From Candidatus Woesearchaeota archaeon (GTDB lineage Archaea > Nanobdellota > Nanobdellia > Woesearchaeales > GW2011-AR4): a stretch of 64,000 nt of DNA. The stretch lies in assembly GCA_016187465.1 (NCBI GenBank), contig JACPJQ010000007.1:62001-126000 (forward strand), read 5' to 3'. The translations under genes and the position numbers were made by a program. The notes under the pieces were generated by a model. The model made no database searches. It saw only the letters and a program-made list of their open reading frames with translations, and was not told the origin of the DNA. How positions within the stretch are numbered: position 1 is the stretch's first letter; every line of letters begins with the position of its first letter. Shown one piece after another: positions 53,274 to 60,700 of the stretch.

Positions 53274-54134
53274 ATGAAACAAAACATCGACTTGCAATGC
53301 CATACAACCGCATCTGACGGCTTGCTTACCCCAAAAGAGTTGGTAGGATTGGCACTGAAGAAAAAATTGAAAGCAATCGCCATTACCGACCACGACAGCG
53401 TGAATGGGATTGATGCCGCCCTAAAAGCAGCAAAAGGCAAAGATATTGAAATTGTGAAAGGTGTTGAAATAAGCTGCGACGATCCCGGGTTTGTTGACAC
53501 CCATATTTTGGGCCTATTCGTAAATCATAAAGACAAAACATTGAATTCTCTGTTAAAAAAAGCCAAAGAGTACAGGGAGAGGCAAAAAAAAGGCATTATA
53601 AACAAATTCAAAAAATTGGGATTTAAGGTTTCCTATGAAGAAGTTAAGGCGCTTGCCAGGGGCGAGATTGGAAGGCCGCATATTGCAAAAATTGTTTTGA
53701 AGAACAATCCTGACAAAGTTAGTTCTATAGAAGACATATTTAACAGATTTTTGTCTGTAGGCAAGAAAGCGTATGTGGAAAGAAGGAATAAGATAAGCGT
53801 AAAAGATGCAATAAAAGCCATACATTCTGCGCAAGGTCTTGTTTTCGTAGCCCATCCGGGAGTCTATAATTATTTTGATATAGATAAGTTCATAAAATAC
53901 TTTATTAAAAATAGGGGAGATGGTATAGAGACTTATTATGACTATTCAGCCTCAAGGCACCATACAAGCTTTGCACAAAATAACAAAATCAATAAAAAAT
54001 TCAGAAAAATTGCCAAAAGATACGGCTTGCTGGAAACTGGCGGCTCTGACTTCCACGGCAGGCCTGATCAAATTCTTGGAAAATTAAAGGTTCCTTTTTC
54101 AGTTCTTGAAAATTTAAGAAAGAAGGCAAAATAG
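53274..54134 (+). CDS. PHP-domain phosphoesterase (RNase AM/YciV-like), candidate PAP phosphatase
   Basis: 286 aa PHP metallophosphoesterase. Metal-site motifs are DLQCHTTASDG (6-16), ITDHDSVNG (38-46), KGVEIS (62-67), DTHILG (75-80), VAHPG and TGGSDFHG near the end. The first His of the usual HxH is Gln (Q8), as I recall also for PolX-type PHP domains. Related bacterial YciV/TrpH enzymes hydrolyse 3',5'-bisphosphonucleotides such as pAp. PAP is the by-product of sulfotransfer, so a PAP phosphatase 16 bases after cysC would complete the module. RNase or oligonucleotide activity is an alternative. Confidence 0.8.
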   Translation: MKQNIDLQCHTTASDGLLTPKELVGLALKKKLKAIAITDHDSVNGIDAALKAAKGKDIEIVKGVEISCDDPGFVDTHILGLFVNHKDKTLNSLLKKAKEYRERQKKGIINKFKKLGFKVSYEEVKALARGEIGRPHIAKIVLKNNPDKVSSIEDIFNRFLSVGKKAYVERRNKISVKDAIKAIHSAQGLVFVAHPGVYNYFDIDKFIKYFIKNRGDGIETYYDYSASRHHTSFAQNNKINKKFRKIAKRYGLLETGGSDFHGRPDQILGKLKVPFSVLENLRKKAK

Positions 54135-54153
54135 CTCTCGATAAAGCGGGATA

Positions 54154-54166
54154 GATTTAAATATGG
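54154..54166 (+). promoter_or_regulatory. TATA box for the CDP-alcohol transferase/flippase operon
   Basis: GATTTAAATATGG is centred 25 bases before the ATG at 54185. Confidence 0.55.
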
Positions 54167-54184
54167 ATAAATGTTTCAAAAACC

Positions 54185-55003
54185 ATGGTAGAATCCATTA
54201 GAGAGCTAAGGGAAATATGCGGCTCAAAGAAGAAGCAGCCGCTGTACATGGAGCTGGTTTCTATGAAGATGTCAGTTTACATTACAAAACTCCTGTTGTA
54301 CACAAAAATATCTGCGGATTACGTCACTATATCAATGATTATTTTGCTTATTATTGGGTCCGGATTCATGGCATTTGGGGGCTTGTGGAGCATTTTAACA
54401 GGAATTTTGATAATCCATTTTACAATAATCCTTGACAATGTAAACGGCGAGGTTGCAAGATACTGGAAGGAAGACGGTCTTATAGGCACTTTCCTTGAGC
54501 AGGTGTATCACAACATTGCAGTTCCTCTTGTTTTCTTTATGCTTGCGTTTGGAGTTTTCATGAGAACCGGGTATACGCCAATTTTAATATTTGGGTTTTT
54601 GTGCGCTGTGTTCGGAAAGCCGATTATTCTTAATTCAATAAAAGATGCTGTTATTGAAGAAAGGTCGAGTGAAATCAAAACAGGAAAAAAAGTCAAGGTA
54701 AGTTTGGCAGGAAAATTAAATATGAAGGGCGGTGATACAAAGATTGGCGGAAATCTATATCGGGCTTATGACATAGTACGTGAATTCTGGGTTTATCCGG
54801 CCAATATTGTGCACATAACCCTATTGGCAATTTTAGAGTTGATTAACGCAAGCTATGGGTTTACTTCCCAATATATGCTGTTCATTATTTATTTAGCTGC
54901 GTACGGCTCTATTTCTGTGCTTATACAGACTGTTGCGTTTATTGTAAATTACAAAGGCAAAACTGTTGATCATTACTATGAAGCCCTCTTCAAAAAAAAG
55001 TGA
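54185..55003 (+). CDS. CDP-alcohol phosphatidyltransferase-like membrane protein with altered catalytic motif
   Basis: 272 aa with about six membrane helices. The catalytic motif, normally DxxDGxxARx8GxxxDxxxD, reads D84-NV-N87-G88-EV-A91-R92-x8-G101-TFL-E105-QVY-H109. Three of the four Asp are replaced (N, E, H), including the last, which serves as base in the known enzymes. Glycine, Ala-Arg and spacing are kept, so the fold is clear. Canonical members transfer a phospho-alcohol from CDP-alcohol to a hydroxyl; this one may use another donor or no metal pair, or be inactive. Its end overlaps the flippase gene by 26 bases. Confidence 0.75.
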   Translation: MVESIRELREICGSKKKQPLYMELVSMKMSVYITKLLLYTKISADYVTISMIILLIIGSGFMAFGGLWSILTGILIIHFTIILDNVNGEVARYWKEDGLIGTFLEQVYHNIAVPLVFFMLAFGVFMRTGYTPILIFGFLCAVFGKPIILNSIKDAVIEERSSEIKTGKKVKVSLAGKLNMKGGDTKIGGNLYRAYDIVREFWVYPANIVHITLLAILELINASYGFTSQYMLFIIYLAAYGSISVLIQTVAFIVNYKGKTVDHYYEALFKKK

Positions 55004-56438
55004 CGGCATAAGATTTGGAACTGCCAGGAGGATTACTGCTAATTTTGCTAGTCTCCTGACTGCCGAGATCATCTCCAGGATATTGCAATTTGTTATTTTT
55101 GTCTATCTTGCAAGAAGCCTGGGAAAGGATAATTTCGGCATTTTCAGCTTCGGGCTTGCTTTTGGCTTGATTGTGATGGTTATTGTTGATTTTGGCTTAA
55201 ACCAGCTGTTTGTAAGGGAAATAAGCAGAAATAAAGCTTTGGCTTCCAAATACCTGTTTAACGGCATAATCATCAAGATTTTTCTTGCTGGATTTGCAAT
55301 GATTATTGCTTATCTATTCCTGAATATTATGGATTACCCTTCCCAAGTCAAAATAGTGGCGTATATAATGCTCCTGTTTGCTTTGGTACAGTCATTCAAC
55401 GAACTGTGTTTTTCCGTATTCAGGGCTTTTGAGCGGATGCACTACGAGATGGGCATTAAAATATTAAGGATGCTGGTGCTGATTAGCTCAGTTTTTTACC
55501 TGGTGAAAAATAACTATGGGCTTGCTGTTTCAGTATGGGCTTTCCCTGCAGCAGAATTTATTGTGTTGAGCATCGCTACTGTGATTGTTTATGCCAGATT
55601 TGCAAAGATAAGTTTTGAATTTGACTACGGGTTTTCAAAAATGATTGTTAAAGAGTCTTCTTTATTTTTCTTTTCTGCGATTTTTACAACATTATATTTG
55701 TACGCAGACCAGATAATGATTTCAAAATTGCGCAGTACCACTGAAGTCGGCATCTATTCTGCAGCGGCAAACATAACGATTGCGCTTATTTTCATACCGC
55801 TTATGTACGCAAATTCAATTTATCCCGTGATATCTAGGTTTTACATAAATTCAAAAAAATCGCTAAAGCTCGTTTATGAAAGGTCGTTTAAGTATATGCT
55901 TGTGCTAGGGCTTCCAATAGCTGCAGGGATTTACGTTCTATCAGATAAAATAATTCTTTTTTTATACGGGGAAGAGTATTCAGCCTCTGCAGCAGTACTT
56001 TCTATGCTTTCCGGATACATACTCTTAAAGTTCCTTAACCCAGTAACTGGTTATACTCTGATGGCCATAAACAAGCAGGGAACAAGGCTGCTCGGGCAGG
56101 CCAGCGCAGCTGCAATAAACATAGTACTGAATTTTGTATTAATCCCAATTTACGGTATAATTGGAGCTGCCGCAGCGACATTGATTACCGAGATTATTTT
56201 TTTCATTATTTACTCCGGGTTTGCAGCTAATTACGGGTTTAATTTAAGATTTTTGATAATGTTTGTGCACAAGCCCCTAATAGCGGCAGGCACAATGGTT
56301 TTCTTGCTGCAGTTCATAGGTAACTTATTTATTGCTGTTTTTGCCGGGTTTTTAATATATATATCAATACTTTTATTCCTTAAAATAATGGACAATGAGG
56401 ACAAGCGAATATTTTATAAAATAATCAATAATTTGTGA
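54978..56438 (+). CDS. Oligosaccharide flippase, Wzx/MOP superfamily
   Basis: 486 aa from the ATG at 54978 (MKPSSKKSDGIRFG), about 14 helices. Signature blocks are ITANFASLLTAEIISRILQF, YLARSLGKDNFGIFSF, VDFGLNQLFVREISRN and the late VSRF/VLGLPIAAGIYVLSDKI-type stretch. The product flips lipid-linked glycans. It lies between two CDP-alcohol phosphatidyltransferase-like genes and within a few bases of both, suggesting that the exported lipid-linked product depends on them. Confidence 0.87.
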   Translation: MKPSSKKSDGIRFGTARRITANFASLLTAEIISRILQFVIFVYLARSLGKDNFGIFSFGLAFGLIVMVIVDFGLNQLFVREISRNKALASKYLFNGIIIKIFLAGFAMIIAYLFLNIMDYPSQVKIVAYIMLLFALVQSFNELCFSVFRAFERMHYEMGIKILRMLVLISSVFYLVKNNYGLAVSVWAFPAAEFIVLSIATVIVYARFAKISFEFDYGFSKMIVKESSLFFFSAIFTTLYLYADQIMISKLRSTTEVGIYSAAANITIALIFIPLMYANSIYPVISRFYINSKKSLKLVYERSFKYMLVLGLPIAAGIYVLSDKIILFLYGEEYSASAAVLSMLSGYILLKFLNPVTGYTLMAINKQGTRLLGQASAAAINIVLNFVLIPIYGIIGAAAATLITEIIFFIIYSGFAANYGFNLRFLIMFVHKPLIAAGTMVFLLQFIGNLFIAVFAGFLIYISILLFLKIMDNEDKRIFYKIINNL

Positions 56439-56444
56439 GTATAG

Positions 56445-57119
56445 ATGAAAAAAACAGGAAGTATCGACAAGAAAAATGAGAACTGGCTGGCCAAACATAC
56501 ATACAGGAAACTCTCCAATCCATTAGCGATGCTGCTGTCAAAAATAGGAGTAACCCCGGTGCAGGCTTCTGTTATAAGCATTTTAATGTCAGTGGCATCA
56601 TTCATATTTTTCTCATTTGGTGACTGGAAAAATCTGGTAATTGGGTACATCTTCCTGCAACTGACTGTGCTGATGGACCATATTGACGGGGCTATTGCAA
56701 GATACACCAACAACCAGACCATTGTAGGCAGCTGGTATGATAAGTTTGGGAACAAGATTCACAAATTCGCATTTGTTTTCGGAGTTTCGCTTGGAGTGTA
56801 CAGAACCACCAATGATCCGTTTTATTTAATATTGGGGAATGCGGCAGGATTCATGTGGATATTCTCATTATACATATCCGAGACAAAAAGGTTCTTCTTT
56901 AAATTCAAGGAAGACACCACAATGTTTAAGGAATATCAGTACAAGACATTTTTTCCTTTTACCTTGCTTGTAACTAATATTTTTGGCCTGCTTGCGGTTA
57001 TCAACCGGCCAGTCTGGGCATTATGGTTTGTTATAATTGCCAGCCTCAATGCATTTCAGCAGATTTATACTGCAACAAAAAAGTGGACTAAAGAGAATTA
57101 TAGCCAGCTCAAGCTTTGA
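56445..57119 (+). CDS. CDP-alcohol phosphatidyltransferase family membrane protein
   Basis: 224 aa with about six helices. The motif reads D78-HI-D81-G82-AI-A85-R86-x8-G95-SWY-D99-KFG-N103, so the first three Asp are intact but the last (catalytic base) is Asn. [18 protein letters not shown] before the first helix is the usual family start. It might transfer a phosphoalcohol to the glycan or make a phospholipid, but the Asn makes normal catalysis uncertain. It starts 6 bases after the flippase stop, and its end overlaps the convergent UXS gene by 11 bases. Confidence 0.78.
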   Translation: MKKTGSIDKKNENWLAKHTYRKLSNPLAMLLSKIGVTPVQASVISILMSVASFIFFSFGDWKNLVIGYIFLQLTVLMDHIDGAIARYTNNQTIVGSWYDKFGNKIHKFAFVFGVSLGVYRTTNDPFYLILGNAAGFMWIFSLYISETKRFFFKFKEDTTMFKEYQYKTFFPFTLLVTNIFGLLAVINRPVWALWFVIIASLNAFQQIYTATKKWTKENYSQLKL

Positions 57120-58035
57120 AAGAATCTATTGTTTTTTTAATCCCTGTTTTAAGCTCTACTTTCGGCTCCCATTTCAATTCTTTCCTTGCCTTGGTTATAT
57201 CGGGACATCTTACATGAGGGTCGTCAAGAGGAAGCTGCTTGAATGCTATTTTGCTTTTGCTTTTTGTCAGTTCCTTGATTAGCTCTGCAAACTCCAATAT
57301 AGTATGCTCTTCCGGGTTTCCTATGTTCACAGGATCATTTATATTTGATATCATCAGGCTGTATATGCCTTCCACCAAATCGCTTACATAGCAAAAGCTT
57401 CTTGTCTGCCTGCCGTCTCCATAAACGGTTATTGGAGCATTCTTCAATGCCTGTGTTATGAAGTTTGGAACCGCCCTTCCATCGTCTTTCCTCATCTTGG
57501 GGCCGTAAGTATTGAATATTCTAACTATTTTCGTATCAAGCTTGTGTATCCTGTGGTAAGCCATTGTCAAAGCCTCTGCAAATCGCTTGGCCTCGTCGTA
57601 GCAGCCTCTGATTCCGACAGGATTTACGTTTCCCCAGTAGCTTTCCGGCTGCGGGTTTACTAATGGATCCCCGTAAACTTCAGAAGTGGATGCAAGCATG
57701 TATTTTGCTTTTTTTGCCAGGGCTAATCCGAGGGTATTGTGGGTTCCAAGACTTCCAACTTTTAATGTTTGTATCGGTATTTTTTGGTAATCGACAGGGC
57801 TTGCTGGAGAGGCAAAATGCAGCACATAATCCAAGTTTTCATTTACGACAGTATGCTTGCTTACGTCGTGATGCATGTAAGTGAAATTTTCATTGCCTCT
57901 CAAATGCTCTATGTTTTTTAAGCTGCCCGTTATGACATTGTCCATAGCAATTACTTTGTAGCCTTTGCCTAAGAGAAATTCGCACAGATGGCTCCCTATA
58001 AATCCAGCTCCTCCAGTGATTAGTACGGTTTTCAT
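57109..58035 (-). CDS. UDP-glucuronate decarboxylase (UDP-xylose synthase)-like SDR
   Basis: 308 aa with [19 protein letters not shown] (4-22), [14 protein letters not shown], the UXS-specific [20 protein letters not shown], active-site STSEVYGDP and catalytic CYDEAK (Tyr, Lys), then the NAD/substrate loop. UXS oxidises and decarboxylates UDP-glucuronic acid to UDP-xylose. UDP-glucose dehydrogenase, two genes upstream on the same strand, supplies its substrate. The start overlaps the stop of the nucleotidyltransferase gene (ATGA). Confidence 0.88.
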   Translation of the reverse strand: MKTVLITGGAGFIGSHLCEFLLGKGYKVIAMDNVITGSLKNIEHLRGNENFTYMHHDVSKHTVVNENLDYVLHFASPASPVDYQKIPIQTLKVGSLGTHNTLGLALAKKAKYMLASTSEVYGDPLVNPQPESYWGNVNPVGIRGCYDEAKRFAEALTMAYHRIHKLDTKIVRIFNTYGPKMRKDDGRAVPNFITQALKNAPITVYGDGRQTRSFCYVSDLVEGIYSLMISNINDPVNIGNPEEHTILEFAELIKELTKSKSKIAFKQLPLDDPHVRCPDITKARKELKWEPKVELKTGIKKTIDSFKA

Positions 58036-58778
58036 TTTTGTTTGTAGTGCTTATCTGCTTTTTTTAATTGCTCTATGCTTCCTATGTCATACCATTTTTT
58101 ATCTGTTATGTAAGAGTATACCTTTTCTCTTTTATGGAGCCATTCAATAAAGCTTCCAGTCTTATCCGGATTATTGCCCTGGGAGATATATTTTTTTATC
58201 AATGATATGGTTTTTTTTGGGAAAAAGTAAATCACAGTTGAAGCAAGAGTCGATTTTGGCGAAACTGGTTTTTCCTCGAAGTTCACAACAAGATTATTGC
58301 TTACTTCAACAATGCCGTAATGCTTTGCCAAGTCAAAATCTTTTACATCATGGAGCACAATAACATTTGATTTACGTTTTTTAAAAAAATTAAATACCTC
58401 AATAAGAGATTGCTCAAAAAGATTGTCGCCGGCAACCACTAGTATTTCATCGTCTATGTTTTTCAGGCTTATTATGTGGTGTATGTCCCCTAAGGCTCCC
58501 AAACGGTCCTCATTTGTTTTGGTGCCGTCATTTATTACTTCAATCGGCCTTTCTGAATCAAAATTTTCCAGCCATTTCCTGAAATGCTGCTCAAACTTGT
58601 CATTTGTCACTATGTAAATTTTGTTTATGGCCGGTATGACTTCTAATTTTCTTATTATATGCTCAAGTATGGGCTTTCCAGCAACATTTAACAAAGGTTT
58701 TGGGATATTCTCTGTTAATGGGTATAGACGGGTAGCATAACCAGCTGCAAGCACTATCGCTTCAATATGTATCACCAC
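58032..58778 (-). CDS. Sugar-phosphate nucleotidyltransferase (NTP_transferase)
   Basis: 248 aa with the activation motif [39 protein letters not shown] (metal Asp) and [12 protein letters not shown]. It should couple a sugar-1-phosphate to UTP or dTTP; given Ugd and UXS beside it, UTP:glucose-1-phosphate uridylyltransferase is the best guess. The start is one of two consecutive GTG codons (58778 or 58775), preceded by AAGGGTGGTGATA. A small lysine-rich frame with KDL repeats overlaps this start on the same strand. Confidence 0.82.
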   Translation of the reverse strand: MVIHIEAIVLAAGYATRLYPLTENIPKPLLNVAGKPILEHIIRKLEVIPAINKIYIVTNDKFEQHFRKWLENFDSERPIEVINDGTKTNEDRLGALGDIHHIISLKNIDDEILVVAGDNLFEQSLIEVFNFFKKRKSNVIVLHDVKDFDLAKHYGIVEVSNNLVVNFEEKPVSPKSTLASTVIYFFPKKTISLIKKYISQGNNPDKTGSFIEWLHKREKVYSYITDKKWYDIGSIEQLKKADKHYKQK

Positions 58779-58851
58779 CCTTATATCCTTCCCTTATTTT
58801 TCTATTATATTGCTTAATTTTTTCCATTTTTCCAGACAAAGCTTTCCATTC

Positions 58852-58905
58852 CAGATCTTTCAAATCTTTCAAATCTTTCAAATCTTTCAAATCTTTCAAA
58901 TCTTT
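58852..58905. repeat. 9-bp tandem repeat (CAAATCTTT, five perfect units plus one degenerate)
   Basis: Five exact copies run from 58861 to 58905, with a CAGATCTTT unit before them. They lie in the 146-base gap between Ugd and the nucleotidyltransferase. On the minus strand one frame reads repeated KDL and stays open through LEWKALSGKMEKIKQYNRK to a stop at 58762, overlapping the next start. Confidence 0.85.
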
Positions 58906-58924
58906 CTAATATCATTGCTTCCGT

Positions 58925-60226
58925 TCAAACCACTTCTTTTCTCCCCATGCTTATATACGTGAAGCCTTCTTTTTTAAGCATTTCAGGATTGTATATATTC
59001 CTCCCGTCGACAATCAAAGAATGCCTCATAAGGCCATTTATGCGCTTTAGGTCAAGCTCCTTGAACTCATTCCACTCAGTAACTATAACCAGTGCATCCG
59101 CATCTTTAGCAACATCATAAGGGTTGTTGCAGTAGGTTATGCCTTTAAGAAAGTCTTTTGCCTTTTCCATTGCCTTAGGGTCATAAGCTTTTATTTTTGC
59201 GCCGTCTTTTTGCAGCTCAGTTATTATGTCTAGAGACGGAGCGAATCTCATGTCGTCTGTATTTGGCTTGAACGCCAGCCCAAGCACCCCGATTGTCTTC
59301 CCCTTGACTACCCATAACGCCTTTTCTATCTTCTTGACAAAGCGCTTCTTCTGGTCATTGTTTATCTCCTGAACTGATTTAAGCAATTTAAAATCGTAGC
59401 CCAGTTTTTCGGCTATCCTCACAAATGCATCAGCGTCCTTGGGAAAACAAAAACCGCCATAGCCAATGCCCGCATTCAAAAATGCCTTTCCTATCCTTTT
59501 ATCAGAGCCTATGCCTTCCGCTACTTTCTCCACGTCAGCCCCCGCAAGCTCGCAGATATTAGCTATAGCATTGATAAACGATATTTTTGTTGCCAAAAAT
59601 GAATTGGAGGCGTGCTTGATTATTTCCGAGCTTTTTATGTCAGTAAAGATAATTGGCGCTTTTAACGGTGCATACAGCTTTTTCATTATATTTTTTGCTT
59701 TTTCGCTTTCGCATCCGACTACAATCCTGTCTGGATTCATAAAATCCTTTACAGCGCTGCCTTCCCTCAGGAATTCCGGGTTGCTGACTACATCAAAATC
59801 AACTTTGTGCTTGTTGTATGCCCTTATTGTTTTCGCAACCTCATTGCCTGTCTCAACAGGAACAGTGCTTTTTTCGACAATTACTTTGTAAGAATCCATG
59901 ACATCAGCTATTGTCCTTGCTACGTTGTCCACATAGCTCAAATCAGCCTCGCCATTCTCCTTTGGAGGAGTGCCAACGCAAATGAAAATTATTTCAGATT
60001 CTTTTATTGCTCTCTTTAAATCATTTGCAAAGCTTAATCTTCCGGCCTGCTTATTTTTGATAACCATTTCTTCCAAGCCTGGCTCGAAAATTGGTATGAT
60101 ATTGCTATTCAGCTTTCTTATCTTATCTTTGTCTATGTCAACGCATACGACATCGTTGCCAATCTCGGCAAAGCAAGCCCCAGTAACAAGACCTACATAG
60201 CCTGCGCCCACGACTGCAATTTTCAT
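58925..60226 (-). CDS. UDP-glucose 6-dehydrogenase
   Basis: 433 aa from the ATG at 60226 (MKIAVVGAGYVGLVTGACFA); the frame extends to 60334 over the promoter and is not used. Features are the GAGYVG Rossmann motif, VDIDKDKI, FICVGTPPKENGEADLSYV, EKSTVPVETG, NPEFLREGSAVKDFMNPDRI and the catalytic Cys in GIGYGGFCFPKDADAF, then GVLGLAFKPNTDDMR. NPEFLREGSA and FCFPKD mark the UDP-glucose class, making UDP-glucuronate for the UXS-like enzyme downstream. Confidence 0.92.
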   Translation of the reverse strand: MKIAVVGAGYVGLVTGACFAEIGNDVVCVDIDKDKIRKLNSNIIPIFEPGLEEMVIKNKQAGRLSFANDLKRAIKESEIIFICVGTPPKENGEADLSYVDNVARTIADVMDSYKVIVEKSTVPVETGNEVAKTIRAYNKHKVDFDVVSNPEFLREGSAVKDFMNPDRIVVGCESEKAKNIMKKLYAPLKAPIIFTDIKSSEIIKHASNSFLATKISFINAIANICELAGADVEKVAEGIGSDKRIGKAFLNAGIGYGGFCFPKDADAFVRIAEKLGYDFKLLKSVQEINNDQKKRFVKKIEKALWVVKGKTIGVLGLAFKPNTDDMRFAPSLDIITELQKDGAKIKAYDPKAMEKAKDFLKGITYCNNPYDVAKDADALVIVTEWNEFKELDLKRINGLMRHSLIVDGRNIYNPEMLKKEGFTYISMGRKEVV

Positions 60227-60248
60227 AATGTGGAAAAATCCAACGCCA

Positions 60249-60261
60249 TTTAAATATCTTA
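60249..60261 (-). promoter_or_regulatory. TATA box for UDP-glucose dehydrogenase
   Basis: Minus strand GATATTTAAATGG is centred about 28 bases before the ATG at 60226. Confidence 0.55.
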
Positions 60262-60349
60262 CCTTTATCCTACTTTGTGCTACCCAACAAATAAATTTGC
60301 AGGCATGTTGACAAACAACAAAATATATAAACAAAACTTGCCTATTTTT

Positions 60350-60700
60350 TATTATGATTGCATGTTTAACCTCTTGTTTGTTTTCAGGCCAAAATTAGGG
60401 CAAAAAATAAATAGGAGGTTTGTTAGAATATGATAATGAGAGACAGAAAATGGTGTGGGAAGGTGAAAAATCATCTTTTCATATCATTATATATTCATGT
60501 TTTGCAACAATTGAATGCACCATAGGCTTGCTCGTATTGTCCATGCACATTAACTGTGCGTTTTATGATTGAGCTTTGCCTTGCTGCGACGGCAATAATG
60601 CACTTTCGTGCGGATAGATGGATGTCGCAATAAGCCTTTTATTGCAAAAAAATGATTGCGGGTTAACATGCAATACGCAATGGCAAGAGGTTAAACATAG
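60350..60700 (+). promoter_or_regulatory. Candidate structured leader RNA with alternative pairings before 60701
   Basis: No long protein frame lies here. A TATA box (AAATATATAAAC, about 60321-60332) predicts transcription from about 60350. The 5' segment ATTGCATGTTTAACCTCTTG (60358-60377) can pair either with GGTTAACATGCAAT (60661-60674) or with CAAGAGGTTAAACAT (60683-60697), which contains the ribosome site AGAGGT of the gene at 60701. Between them are local stems: TGCGAC/GTCGCA (60585/60624), GCAC-TTTC-GTGC (60600-60611) and a GCACATTAACTGTGC hairpin (60545-60559). A 14-codon frame (MIACLTSCLFSGQN) starts at 60354. Confidence 0.5.

Noticed and set aside
54217-54435. Second open frame inside the CDP-alcohol transferase gene
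   Set aside because: It is in another frame of a gene with clear membrane helices and the family motif.
49893-57119. A sulfotransferase to use the PAPS
   Set aside because: I found no P-loop sulfotransferase-like 5'-PSB/3'-PB motifs in any frame with coding support here or elsewhere in the window; it may lie outside.
58852-58905. Possible CRISPR-like repeat array
   Set aside because: Units are 9 bases with no spacers; it is a simple tandem repeat.
60227-60334. 36-residue N-terminal extension of UDP-glucose dehydrogenase
   Set aside because: It overlies the TATA box and lacks family similarity; the ATG at 60226 gives the standard start.
60350-60700. RNase P RNA or SRP RNA
   Set aside because: The closing stems suggested it, but I could not find the conserved cores of either RNA.
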